This document shows, one piece after another, positions 16,908-25,529 of a DNA stretch of 64,000 nucleotides (within the stretch, counting starts at the first letter, position 1; each line of letters opens with the position of its first letter). The position numbers were made by a program, and so were the translations under genes. The notes beneath the pieces were generated by a model, which saw only the letters and a program-made list of their open reading frames with translations, was not told where the DNA came from and made no database searches. The stretch is from Mucilaginibacter rubeus (GTDB lineage Bacteria; Bacteroidota; Bacteroidia; Sphingobacteriales; Sphingobacteriaceae): contig NZ_BMKD01000003.1 of NCBI RefSeq assembly GCF_014643835.1, positions 558,001 through 622,000 of the forward strand. Direction: 5' to 3'.

Positions 16908-17357
16908 ATGCATGTAAAGTATCTTTTGATAATTGCCATATTGGTATGTTGCCTGGTATCATGCAAAAAAGATGATAAGGCTGCTAACCCTGTAGTTACT
17001 ATTACAGGTAAATGGTACCTGAAAAAATATCATACCCGCAGTTATAAAAACAATGTACTATTGAGAGATACTGCCCGTACAGATTACTCGGCTGCTGATT
17101 TTGAAATTTTTAATAATGATGGTTCAGGTTATACGTCAAACCGCACTCCGTCGGGCGAAACGGCGCTTATTAAATATCAATACACTTTGAAGGATAAAGT
17201 ATTAACCATAAGTAAAACAACACCGGCATTTTATGAAGGCACTTATACCGTTAATACACTTAGCGAAAATGCACTTGAAGTAAGTTATGAAAGTAGTATA
17301 ACTGTTGATGGTGATTATTACTATGGGATTGATAACATTAGTTTTACGAAAGAATAG
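16908..17357 (+). CDS. Lipocalin-like lipoprotein on the opposite strand of the phage block (149 aa)
   Basis: The signal peptide with lipobox LVSC is followed directly by KKDDKAANP, a common Bacteroidota surface-lipoprotein start. The mature part (ITGKWYLKKYHTRSY, then YTLKDKVLTISKTTPAFYEG, then ENALEVSYES) has the repeated strand pattern of lipocalin-like proteins (starting G.W.L). It is the only plus-strand gene in the late block and ends 5 bases from the convergent 701-aa tail gene. Its own promoter region (16802-16907) lies between two tail genes. It is a probable lysogenic-conversion gene. Confidence 0.75.
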   Translation: MHVKYLLIIAILVCCLVSCKKDDKAANPVVTITGKWYLKKYHTRSYKNNVLLRDTARTDYSAADFEIFNNDGSGYTSNRTPSGETALIKYQYTLKDKVLTISKTTPAFYEGTYTVNTLSENALEVSYESSITVDGDYYYGIDNISFTKE

Positions 17358-17362
17358 GGCGG

Positions 17363-19468
17363 TTACTGGCTTTGAATATTTATCGACGGCATGTTGAATG
17401 TTACGCTAAACGGGGCCTGCCCGTTGCGGGTTTCATATTCGCTGTAGGTAGCCGTATTTATCACAATGGTTTGCCACCTGACAGGATTTTTATTTACCAG
17501 CATTTGTACCTTTGGCGAATATTTAATTGACTGCAGCCCGCGGATATCATTTACAGAAAGGTCTTCGGCCATAACCTTCATTTTTTGCCCTGCACTTTTG
17601 CTGATCACTTCTTCAATTCCTTCCTGGGTTTGCCAGTTTTGTACAAAGTTTTTAATTATAACAGCATTTTGAACATCCAGGCTTATTTCCTGGTTAAATA
17701 CAAAACGATAGTAATTCCAGGAACCACTAAGCCCGATCCATCTCAGGTATACTGAATTATCATCAACAGCATCATCTATCCGTATAGTTTGTGCTTTGGT
17801 TAACGAATGCGAGCCATTTTCATCATCATACCTGATCTGGATATTGAAGTAATAGGCCACGGCCGGGAAGTTTGCATTAACCATAAGCCGGTGCAGGCCG
17901 GCGGGACCTGTTAAAGGCATGATAAAAGATGTCTGGTTCCCAATACTAAATTTGCTGCCATCTTCATTCAATATCCATGAATCATCTTCGTTTTGTAAAT
18001 AATCGGGTTGTGAACCACCCGGTAGCGGGTTCCGGTTAATATCAAGCAAAGTAAGCAGGCAATAGGGTTGGAGGCCGGCCATCTCATCGGTGCAGATAAA
18101 CCCAATATCGAATGGGTACCCGGCCGAATACACAGGTTCTTTAAAATCTGTTATCCATTGTGCAGGTGAGTTAACGTTTGGTACATAAGCTGCAAGGTTG
18201 CCGCCATATTTATCCCCGAGCTGTTTGGCCGCATAAACCACATAGTACGGATACCGAATTTGACTGAAGCTGCTTGTAAATCCTTCGTTTGAGCCATCAT
18301 CATAATGCTGGGCGTACTCAACCGTATAAGCGGCGCAGAGATTGGTATCGCGATGATCAACCTGGTTGTAATCGCTGCTGTCGGCCGGGCGCAGCAAACT
18401 CTGTAAAAAGTTTGACAGGTCCGCTTTTACTAAGCCGGTATTATCCGGCCGGTTTACTGATTTTATAGCGGATAGGTTATTGGTAAGCGGATCGTTATAG
18501 GTAATGCGGGTATGTAGCTCATAATACGGGTACATGCTGTTGATATTAATAAAACCGGTAGTGTCACCGTTTATAAAGGAAGTATCAATCACTATGCTAT
18601 TGGTGCCGGTTACTTTTTCAATGGTATAAACTCCTTTATAAGCGTTCGTATTCAGATAGATTTTATCCCCTTCCTTGACTTTAACCAAACCTGTATTGGT
18701 GTCTTTAAAATTGGCGTTAACACTGATGCAGGCATGCCCTTTTTCGCCGTCGGCTGTTATGTTGTTAATCGTGAAATCTTTTCTTTGATAGGTAAACACG
18801 ATAGGATTGAACGCCGCGCTCCAGCGTGATATATATCCATCGGGGAGCATTACCGAAGGGTCACCGGTTAACAGATTGGTGGATGTTGAAATACTAACCT
18901 CCGCAGTGTCTGTACAGCCTAAGGGGTTACTGTCTTTTACAAGTATGTGTTTTAACCCTCCGCTTAGGTTTGTGAAAACAGGAGACGCCTGCCAGTTTAC
19001 ACCCAGATCGATACTATACAATATGGATGCAAAACTTGAGGTCGCGTTAACTGTAATCTGAGCGTCGGCAGCTCCCGGGGCCGACTCGATCTTATTAATA
19101 GCTATATAATTTATCTTCAGATTACAAACAGAGGGATTGGGGGAAGGATTGTCACCGGCTTTGACAGCAATTATGCTGAACGATACATAATTACTCCGAA
19201 TCATATCGCCCTGGGGACTATATTCGTAATCCCTGATGATACCTGAATAAAGTGGGAATGATTGCCCGGCTACAATAACGGTGAAGGTGCTTGTATACCC
19301 GTTTTCGTTACGCTGATAGGTGACTTCGCAGTTATTGCCATTGGTAGGCTGCCTGGTATCAGCATCAATAATGCTGATGAATACATCGCCCTGATCGATT
19401 TGTCCCCCGTTTTGGTCGGGGTAGGTTGTTGAGCTGATGGTTTCATTAATAGTGGCTGTTATATTCAT
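17363..19468 (-). CDS. Large phage tail/virion protein (701 aa)
   Basis: The N-terminus is beta-rich (MNITATINETISSTTYPDQN). A middle Ig-like part carries the SprB-like words KIESAPGAADAQITVNATSS and ASPVFTNLSGGLKHILVKDS, suggesting adhesin-type repeat sequence borrowed from surface proteins. The C-terminal third (SVYLRWIGLSGSWNYYRF, then EYETRNGQAPFSVTF) resembles conserved segments of Bacteroidota phage tail proteins. A distal tail or baseplate role is likely. Its start is 23 bases from the stop of the upstream 146-aa gene. Confidence 0.5.
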   Translation of the reverse strand: MNITATINETISSTTYPDQNGGQIDQGDVFISIIDADTRQPTNGNNCEVTYQRNENGYTSTFTVIVAGQSFPLYSGIIRDYEYSPQGDMIRSNYVSFSIIAVKAGDNPSPNPSVCNLKINYIAINKIESAPGAADAQITVNATSSFASILYSIDLGVNWQASPVFTNLSGGLKHILVKDSNPLGCTDTAEVSISTSTNLLTGDPSVMLPDGYISRWSAAFNPIVFTYQRKDFTINNITADGEKGHACISVNANFKDTNTGLVKVKEGDKIYLNTNAYKGVYTIEKVTGTNSIVIDTSFINGDTTGFININSMYPYYELHTRITYNDPLTNNLSAIKSVNRPDNTGLVKADLSNFLQSLLRPADSSDYNQVDHRDTNLCAAYTVEYAQHYDDGSNEGFTSSFSQIRYPYYVVYAAKQLGDKYGGNLAAYVPNVNSPAQWITDFKEPVYSAGYPFDIGFICTDEMAGLQPYCLLTLLDINRNPLPGGSQPDYLQNEDDSWILNEDGSKFSIGNQTSFIMPLTGPAGLHRLMVNANFPAVAYYFNIQIRYDDENGSHSLTKAQTIRIDDAVDDNSVYLRWIGLSGSWNYYRFVFNQEISLDVQNAVIIKNFVQNWQTQEGIEEVISKSAGQKMKVMAEDLSVNDIRGLQSIKYSPKVQMLVNKNPVRWQTIVINTATYSEYETRNGQAPFSVTFNMPSINIQSQ

Positions 19469-19491
19469 TTTTTATTGGTTAGAATGAGGGT

Positions 19492-19932
19492 TTAAAAAGC
19501 ATCAAAATACATGGCCGATAACGCTATGGTTAAACCAATACCGGTGGTGTTAACATCAAACTTGTTATAAACCGGCACACATTTGGCTTTTTGCCCTGCT
19601 TTGACCCTGAAGTACCGGCCTTCGCCTTCCCTGTATTTTGAGGCTTTTACCACAAATTGGTTAGCCATTTGCAGTGCCTGCGATATACAGGTTTCATTTT
19701 CGGCCGTGAACTGTCCAAAATCTGTTTTGAACAGAAACTCCATATAAACGGTGAACGTATTATCAACCGAGCCATTAACCTGCGGACTTACCTCAATAGG
19801 CTGAAGGGGGTAAAGAAATACGCAGGGAAAGCTGATATCATCTGCAAGGGTATTCAGTTCGGCCTGGGTGCCATAGGCAAAAGCCAGGTTGCCATTAAGT
19901 GTTTGTACAATAGCTTCTATTTGGTTACGCAT
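19492..19932 (-). CDS. Putative tail terminator / minor tail protein (146 aa)
   Basis: The size, an N-terminal helix (MRNQIEAIVQTLNG) and a central strand segment (VYMEFLFKTDFGQFTAENET) fit a tail terminator or neck-type protein. The position, directly downstream of the frameshifting chaperone-like gene, agrees. No catalytic motif is seen. The function is by position and general shape. Confidence 0.4.
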   Translation of the reverse strand: MRNQIEAIVQTLNGNLAFAYGTQAELNTLADDISFPCVFLYPLQPIEVSPQVNGSVDNTFTVYMEFLFKTDFGQFTAENETCISQALQMANQFVVKASKYREGEGRYFRVKAGQKAKCVPVYNKFDVNTTGIGLTIALSAMYFDAF

Positions 19933-20001
19933 AATAATTCAGGCCCCGATCCCTGGGTTGGGGTGGTTTGGTATTTAATAGCCTTGCAGGGATAAGGCGC
20001 T

Positions 20002-20864
20002 TTAAGTTGTAGTTTGAGATAGCTCGCTATATCGTTTTTGATATTCAGCTTCAGTTTTGTTAAGCAGCAGTTTGGTAAGCAAGCGCTCATATGGCATACT
20101 CATGATCAAGTCCCATTTGGTAATATCGCCGCCTGCTAATGAGTTTACAGTGTTGATGTATTTGAATTTTTCGAACGACTGGATTCCTGCCCTTTTTTCC
20201 AATACGGTAGGAACCGATGCCAAAAGCTTATTCTCGGCATCGATAAGCTGGGATAACAGGTAAAAAAATGCTTTGAGATGGGCAGTGCCTCCGTTACCCG
20301 TAGCTTTTTAACTTCATCAATAAAGTTTTCGACTTCATATTCGTTATATTTTTTACCCGTAGCCCGGCAATAAAAGTATTGTGCCAATACCTGGCAGCAG
20401 GCGTTTAATGATGGGTTAAAATGTTCCTGCCAATCATCTTCGCCATGGGTTTTTATATGGGTATTTATTTCTTCGGCTATGATATCGCGGGCTGCCATAA
20501 AAGCGCCAGCAGGCTCAACCGAAAGGTTTTGCATTACTTTTACCTTTGTTTTTTGGAATGGTGCCCCGCTGTCCCCAGATAGCATAAAAATTACCTCTTT
20601 GGGGATCTCGTTACTGTTGTACAGGTGTTTAATCTGGTAGGATAAAGAAAGCACGGCATCGCCAAACTGGTGCAGATCATCATAGTTTTTGATGTTATGA
20701 AGCTCAATAACCGGGATGCCCGAAAGTATGCTGATGGCCTCCAAATCTGTTATATCGGGCCGGGCCTGCAAATCCATTAGTTGGCCCAGGGTTACTTCAT
20801 TTAATTGCGTTGGTATCCGGACCCGCAACTTGCCCTGGGTTGTTTTTAATATTTGTTCTGTCAT
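20002..20864 (-). CDS. Tail assembly chaperone-like protein, -1 frameshift fusion (about 287 aa)
   Basis: The first frame starts at 20864 and, if read straight, ends at 20145 (239 aa). A second frame, one base back, stays open from the slip site to 20002. At 20268-20262 the minus strand reads T TTT TTT in phase (CAT TTT TTT ACC), a canonical -1 slippery heptamer. After slipping, translation continues YLLSQLIDAENKLLASVPTV to a C-terminus of 86 residues. The straight-frame tail (CYPSLSMPRISFW and on) looks like non-coding composition, whereas the -1 frame looks like normal protein. Tail chaperones upstream of tape measures commonly use such slips. The alternative is an indel in the homopolymer. 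Confidence 0.6.
20262..20268 (-). other. T7 slippery heptamer (candidate programmed -1 frameshift site)
   Basis: Seven consecutive T on the minus strand, phased T_TTT_TTT in the zero frame. Both P- and A-site tRNAs can re-pair after a -1 slip. Confidence 0.6.
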
Positions 20865-20909
20865 ATCTATTAAGCCTGTATCGGTTTTGTGGTTTTTGAT
20901 TATGGATGT

Positions 20910-22169
20910 TTAGATCAGCCCGTGTAAAACCCCTGCCTGTTGAATGCTTTGCCTGTGCGGCAGGCGCGAGTGGAGTTTTCCGGTACCGTTTATTTTTAGT
21001 TTATTAAGGGCGATATACCTTAAGGGGTCTATCAAATGATTCCATGAGTCAACCGGTTCATTGATGGTTTTGCCTGTTACATTTACGCGCCATTTATAAC
21101 GGTTAAGCTCGTTGCGCAGGTTTGTACTATTGCGGGTTATATTTATTTTGTAGCGTTTAAGGATATCAATAGAGTTTTTAACACTATCGGCACCTTTTTT
21201 TGCAGCTGTAACACGCCACCCCAGGCGTTTTAATTCTTCTATTGATTTGGGTTCTGCACTATCTGCAATAATTTCGCAGTTAAAACCTACACCGGCCTCT
21301 TTTAATTTTGAGGAAATATCTGTGTTGGTGAGGCCTGTTTTGTAGAGTAACTCGTTTACCCACAATTCGCCGTTTTGCTGGTATACTTCAATGCATCCGG
21401 TTTCATCATTGGTAAAACCAAAATCTAAGCCCAGGGCTATCAAACGGGCATCGGCCGGGATAGATTCGCAGATATACCAGTTGTCAAATATAAGCCCGGT
21501 TATTTTGCCGGTTAAACCACGGGCGTATACTTTCCATAGTTCAATATCAACAGTTTTTAACGCTTCTATTTTATCACGTACTTCCTGACCTAAAAACGGG
21601 TTATGCCGATGGTCGGACACTATAAGTTGTACCCCCGGTTTACCAATTAAGTGCTCATGTACCCAAAAGCCGGTATTGGGGTTATAGTCAATAAAAATGC
21701 GCTTTTTGGTACGCAGGGCCAATTCTGTATATACGTCCCATGTAAGGCCATTGGCTTCGTTGATAAACAGGTAGTCGCGCTTTCCGGATTTTGCGTCCTG
21801 TCCGTTGTCGTAGCTTTTAAACTCAATTATGCTACCGTTGAGAAACTCGAAAATACGGTCGCTTTTATTATAGCTTTTAATTTTTGCCTGTAATACCGGC
21901 GAAGAGCTGTATATATTTAGAGCATCGCGCAGGGCGCCTGCTTTAAGGTTAGGGATATCCTGTCCAACTATGGTGATCACCTGTTTGGGGTTTTCGCAGG
22001 CAAGGCAAAACAGCGCCTGCTCAATGGCAAATGTTTTACCGCTGCTGGTGCCTCCCTGGTTAATTACCACATGCGCGGTTGAAAGATAATTTTGTTTGAA
22101 CAGGACAGAGCAGTGAAAACCTTCCGGTTCTTTAAATGGAATGTCGGTGATTATTTCTTCATCGGTCAT
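20910..22169 (-). CDS. terL: Terminase large subunit
   Basis: This 419-aa protein packages DNA into proheads. The N-terminal ATPase has Walker A GGTSSGKT (residues 39-46) and Walker B-like YLFINEAN. The C-terminal RNase H-like nuclease has LGLDFGFTNDETG and IIADSAEP, carrying the metal-binding acidic residues. It belongs to the PBSX/Terminase_3 type. The small subunit lies 48 bases upstream, and the tail chaperone-like gene follows 45 bases downstream. Confidence 0.92.
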   Translation of the reverse strand: MTDEEIITDIPFKEPEGFHCSVLFKQNYLSTAHVVINQGGTSSGKTFAIEQALFCLACENPKQVITIVGQDIPNLKAGALRDALNIYSSSPVLQAKIKSYNKSDRIFEFLNGSIIEFKSYDNGQDAKSGKRDYLFINEANGLTWDVYTELALRTKKRIFIDYNPNTGFWVHEHLIGKPGVQLIVSDHRHNPFLGQEVRDKIEALKTVDIELWKVYARGLTGKITGLIFDNWYICESIPADARLIALGLDFGFTNDETGCIEVYQQNGELWVNELLYKTGLTNTDISSKLKEAGVGFNCEIIADSAEPKSIEELKRLGWRVTAAKKGADSVKNSIDILKRYKINITRNSTNLRNELNRYKWRVNVTGKTINEPVDSWNHLIDPLRYIALNKLKINGTGKLHSRLPHRQSIQQAGVLHGLI

Positions 22170-22217
22170 TGTTACTGATTTTAATCTGATAGCTGAGGTT
22201 GCAAACGGGTACCGGAG

Positions 22218-22709
22218 TTATAGTTTTACTTCTTTTTCGCTGCCGGCAGGGGGAGGTCCTGAGCTAAAGACCTTTACTGTTAAAATGTTCCCTGCTTCTG
22301 TATTTGGTAATTGATCATGTTTTTCGCTCCACCCCATATTTTTTAGCGCGAACATTGCCCCGGTTACATTTTGGTGCAGATGGGCTTCATAGCAGGCTTC
22401 TACGCGTAAAACGCCCTGTTTAGCTGCCTGTGAAAACGGGCCGTGCTGTACATAAGTATAAAACTCCTGCCGGCTGCTAAAGCCAAGGGCAAGGGCCAGC
22501 CCTGATAATGTTGCAGGTTCGGGTTCACGGTCCCAAACCTTTTGTTCAATAGTTTCTGCATTGTCTTTACTGTTTTTTACCGGTTTTTGTTCAATATGAT
22601 ATTTCCCCTTTATATAGGCGAAATATTTGTCAATAAGCCGCTCAACCTGGGCCGCGTTATCAAAGGAAAATATATAGGGCTTCATTATGTTGTAAATGCC
22701 GATTGGCAT
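22218..22709 (-). CDS. terS: Terminase small subunit-like protein
   Basis: This 163-aa helical protein contains a DNA-binding-like segment (PATLSGLALALGFSSRQEFY) typical of small terminases that recognise packaging sites. It has a Gln/Glu-rich middle and a Pro-rich C-terminus. The start at 22685 (MKPYIFSFDNAAQVERL) is also possible and places the conserved part at the N-terminus. It is the promoter-proximal gene of the whole late block. Confidence 0.75.
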   Translation of the reverse strand: MPIGIYNIMKPYIFSFDNAAQVERLIDKYFAYIKGKYHIEQKPVKNSKDNAETIEQKVWDREPEPATLSGLALALGFSSRQEFYTYVQHGPFSQAAKQGVLRVEACYEAHLHQNVTGAMFALKNMGWSEKHDQLPNTEAGNILTVKVFSSGPPPAGSEKEVKL

Positions 22710-22815
22710 AAAAGAATAATCAAATGTCGGGAATATTTTTTACAATTGCTAATTTTATTGGTAATTTTTTATTTAAGCAGATACAAGTGGATAGGCATAG
22801 GCGGTGGAATAAATA

Positions 22816-22857
22816 AAATGTAAATATTTTCTTTTTTAATAGAAAATATTTACATTT
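22816..22857. promoter_or_regulatory. 17-bp inverted-repeat operator and -7 box of the xre-res pair
   Basis: AAATGTAAATATTTTCT (22816-22832) pairs perfectly with AGAAAATATTTACATTT (22841-22857) across an 8-base loop. The right arm overlaps TACATTTG (22851-22858), a TAnnTTTG -7 box, only 3 bases before the ATG at 22862. This fits autorepression by the antitoxin and a leaderless mRNA. Confidence 0.7.
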
Positions 22858-22861
22858 GTGT

Positions 22862-23365
22862 ATGAGCAAAGCAATTAAACGTAATACAGCTATTGAAGGC
22901 AGGCAAGGGCAGGCTGCATCCCGCCCGTATGTATTTACCGATGCGCCTATGCAGGTTTTTAATGATCTGCTGATGCCTTATGAAACCTATTTTAAATCGC
23001 CTTTGGCCAAGCTTGGGGCTATAAAACAAGGGTTGCGTTCAAATTCCATCACTGATTTAGTAAAGGTAACCGGTGCTACTCAAAGTGATATTGCCAAATG
23101 GTTGCATATAACCGAGCCTACTTTGCGTAAGCATTTACAAAGCACACATGAGCTAAACCAGGGGCTGAGTGAGCACATCATTCAACTGTTTGAGCTTTTT
23201 GACAAGGGCCTGGATACCTTTGGCTCCCTTGATGAGTTTAAAGGCTGGCTAAAACATTATAATCCGGGTATTGATGCTATCCCATTTGATTTACTCGATA
23301 CCATAACAGGCATTGGTATTGTAATAAGTCAGCTTATCCGTATTGATTACGGTGTGCTTGCCTAA
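22862..23365 (+). CDS. Xre/MbcA/ParS-type antitoxin (DUF2384)
   Basis: This 167-aa protein (MSKAIKRN start) has a central HTH (TDLVKVTGATQSDIAKWLHITEPTLRKHL) followed by the DUF2384 toxin-binding part (ELFELFDKGLDTFGSLDEFKGWLK, ending GIGIVISQLIRIDYGVLA). It neutralises the RES toxin encoded 97 bases downstream and represses its own promoter through the upstream inverted repeat. The TTG at 22856 that could extend the ORF is part of the -7 box and is rejected as start. The pair lies just beyond the terminase end of the phage block and may be a stabiliser of that region or a chromosomal system. Confidence 0.88.
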   Translation: MSKAIKRNTAIEGRQGQAASRPYVFTDAPMQVFNDLLMPYETYFKSPLAKLGAIKQGLRSNSITDLVKVTGATQSDIAKWLHITEPTLRKHLQSTHELNQGLSEHIIQLFELFDKGLDTFGSLDEFKGWLKHYNPGIDAIPFDLLDTITGIGIVISQLIRIDYGVLA

Positions 23366-23462
23366 AAATAATTATTGAATTAATGATTTAGTGAATTATT
23401 GATTGCATTTTTAACGCAAATTTATGATCACTAAATAGGTTATTAATCTTTCCTTCTATCTT

Positions 23463-23927
23463 TTGAACGTTTACCGGATAAGTCAAACCAAATATGCCCA
23501 TGACCGCAAAGGCTCAGGAATTGACGGCCGATGGAATTCATTGGGACAATATATGATCTATACAGGCGGTTCATTGGCTCTTTCATGCCTTGAAAAACTG
23601 GCGCACTCGCCTGGCACTGCTTTATATGCAGGTGATTTTTCGGTTATTATATTTCAGATACCGGATAACCTGCCTGTTTTTGAAATCACTGTAAACAAAC
23701 TCCAAAAACTTAATGCCAATTGGCACAAGGTAATTAACTACCCGGTTACTCAATTGCTTGGCGATACCTGGCTTCGTAAAATGGAAACGGCCGTATTAAA
23801 AGTACCATCGGCAATTATTGACCTGGAATATAATTACCTGCTTAATCCGGCCCATCCCGATTATAACAAAATAACTATCAGCAGTGTAAATAAGTTCACT
23901 TTTGATCCGCGGCTTAAAGCTCAATAA
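23463..23927 (+). CDS. RES-domain toxin (NAD+-degrading)
   Basis: This 154-aa protein has the three family-defining polar residues: Arg23 in GRWNS, Glu44 in LSCLEKL and Ser116 in VPSAI. The flanking segments VYRIS and IYTGGSLALSCLE are typical. RES toxins of Xre-RES systems degrade NAD+. No ATG is available before the conserved VYRI, and an in-frame stop lies at 23436, so TTG at 23463 is the likely start, which implies weak translation. A possible promoter sits in the 97-base gap. Confidence 0.85.
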   Translation: MNVYRISQTKYAHDRKGSGIDGRWNSLGQYMIYTGGSLALSCLEKLAHSPGTALYAGDFSVIIFQIPDNLPVFEITVNKLQKLNANWHKVINYPVTQLLGDTWLRKMETAVLKVPSAIIDLEYNYLLNPAHPDYNKITISSVNKFTFDPRLKAQ

Positions 23928-24010
23928 AATCTTGTACAAACAAATAACTTAAATAATTATTTTATAATTGCACGGATAAACCTTTACTTTTCCTGCATCG
24001 AATAATTATA

Positions 24011-25255
24011 ATGGGTATTAATAAAACAAGCATTTTAATTTTTGCAGGGCTGCTCATAAGTATCAGAGTACACGCCCAGGATAAAAGATACATCCCGATA
24101 GGGCACACTAAATATAAAGATACAATACTGGTTACCCATCCCGATACCACTTTTGAAAAAGATATATTTGACGTTATAGGATCCATTTTTGGTGAAAGCA
24201 AGAAGCCCGGCAAAGTTGATTCTGTAACTTCAAAACCGGTAATATCAATTATTCCGGCTATAGGTTACACTTTACAAACAGGGCTGGCGGGTACTATATC
24301 AGGCAATGTGATTTTCAGATTAGCACCCGATACCCGGATCTCCACCATAACAGTAAACCCTGCCTACACTCAAAATAAGCAGGTGATCGTCCCCATCCAA
24401 TCAAACATATGGTCGAAAAATAATAAATATGATTTTATAGGCGATTTCAGGTTTTACAAATATCCGCAAAGCAGTTTTGGCTTAGGCAGTAATTCTGACA
24501 GGGATAATGAAAATCCCCTGGTTTATAGTTTTTTTCGTTTTCATGAAACTGTTTTGCGCAATATAACCGGAAATTTTTACGCCGGTTTGGGATATATTTT
24601 TGATGACAGGTGGAATATGTACGAGAAAGGGCAGTTAAACGGAAAAACGTCCGACTATGAAAGGTACGGCCCTGTTAGCCGCGCTATATCAACCGGGATA
24701 ACGTTTAGCGGGCTCTATGACAGTCGCGATAACCCGATCAATGCGTCGCGCGGATTTTACACCTCGTTACAGTACCGGGATAATTATACTTTTTTAGGTA
24801 GTACAACTGCCTGGCGCTCTTTAATTGTTGATGTGCGCAAATACTTCAGGTTTCCGGAAAGCTCGGATAACGTGCTGGCCTTTTGGTCATATAATTGGCT
24901 GGTAATTAATGGACGGCCGGCATATCTCGATCTGCCCGCTACGGGGCACGACCCAGGCTTTACTACCGGGCGCGGATACATACAGGGCAGGTTTAGAGGG
25001 GCGCAAATGGTTTACCTTGAAAGCGAATACCGGTTTAAAATAACCCGTAATGGTTTACTTGGAGGGGTAGCTTTTGTAAACGGCGAGTCGTTTTCGGCGG
25101 CACCGGGTACGGCTTTGCAAACTGTGCAACCCGGTTTTGGGGCCGGTTTAAGGGTTAAACTAAATAAGGTATCCAAAACAAACATAGCCATTGATTATGG
25201 TTTCGGGCGCGAAGGGTCAAAAGGCTTGTTTATTAATGTGGGCGAAGTGTTTTAA
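24011..25255 (+). CDS. Omp85/BamA-family outer-membrane barrel without POTRA domains
   Basis: This 414-aa protein has a signal peptide ending RVHAQ and, from about residue 75, a beta-barrel with repeated TGLAGTISGNVIF-like strands. The conserved C-terminal part has GRGYIQGRFRGAQMVYLESE, the (V/G)R(G/F)(Y/R)G lid motif of Omp85 proteins, and it ends in an aromatic residue (VGEVF). POTRA domains are absent and the N-terminal linker is short, so it is a TamA/patatin-barrel-like or surface-antigen D15-type protein rather than BamA. The substrate is unknown. It is monocistronic. Confidence 0.8.
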   Translation: MGINKTSILIFAGLLISIRVHAQDKRYIPIGHTKYKDTILVTHPDTTFEKDIFDVIGSIFGESKKPGKVDSVTSKPVISIIPAIGYTLQTGLAGTISGNVIFRLAPDTRISTITVNPAYTQNKQVIVPIQSNIWSKNNKYDFIGDFRFYKYPQSSFGLGSNSDRDNENPLVYSFFRFHETVLRNITGNFYAGLGYIFDDRWNMYEKGQLNGKTSDYERYGPVSRAISTGITFSGLYDSRDNPINASRGFYTSLQYRDNYTFLGSTTAWRSLIVDVRKYFRFPESSDNVLAFWSYNWLVINGRPAYLDLPATGHDPGFTTGRGYIQGRFRGAQMVYLESEYRFKITRNGLLGGVAFVNGESFSAAPGTALQTVQPGFGAGLRVKLNKVSKTNIAIDYGFGREGSKGLFINVGEVF

Positions 25256-25529
25256 TTGGTCGATATTGATTTGATTAACAGCATGTTGCCTGTAATTTGT
25301 ATTTTAATTTTTACATTTTGGATGGTGAAAATCCCTGAAAATAGGCCGTAGCTTGTCTGTTTTTTGCATTTTTATTAAAAGTGCATTACCGCGCGTAAAC
25401 CGGCAACTTTAGCATGACTATTGACGTATATTCATATAAAAGTTAAAAAAAGTTAAAAAATTAATTCGTTTAACCATATTTAATGAAATTTGTAATTATT
25501 TATTGCTATGTTTATTTGCCAATAAGCCT

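Noticed and set aside
20145-20864. The 239-aa frame as a complete stand-alone protein
   Set aside because: Its last 39 residues after the T7 run are atypical, whereas the -1 frame continues with ordinary sequence; it may still be made as the shorter unshifted product.
22856-23365. TTG start for the Xre antitoxin
   Set aside because: The TTG is part of the -7 box (TACATTTG), and ATG at 22862 gives the normal N-terminus.
851-24000. Attachment-site duplication of the tRNA-Leu(GAG) 3' end at the right side of the phage block
   Set aside because: I scanned 22700-24000 for the tRNA 3' sequence and found no copy; a search by computer would be needed to be certain.
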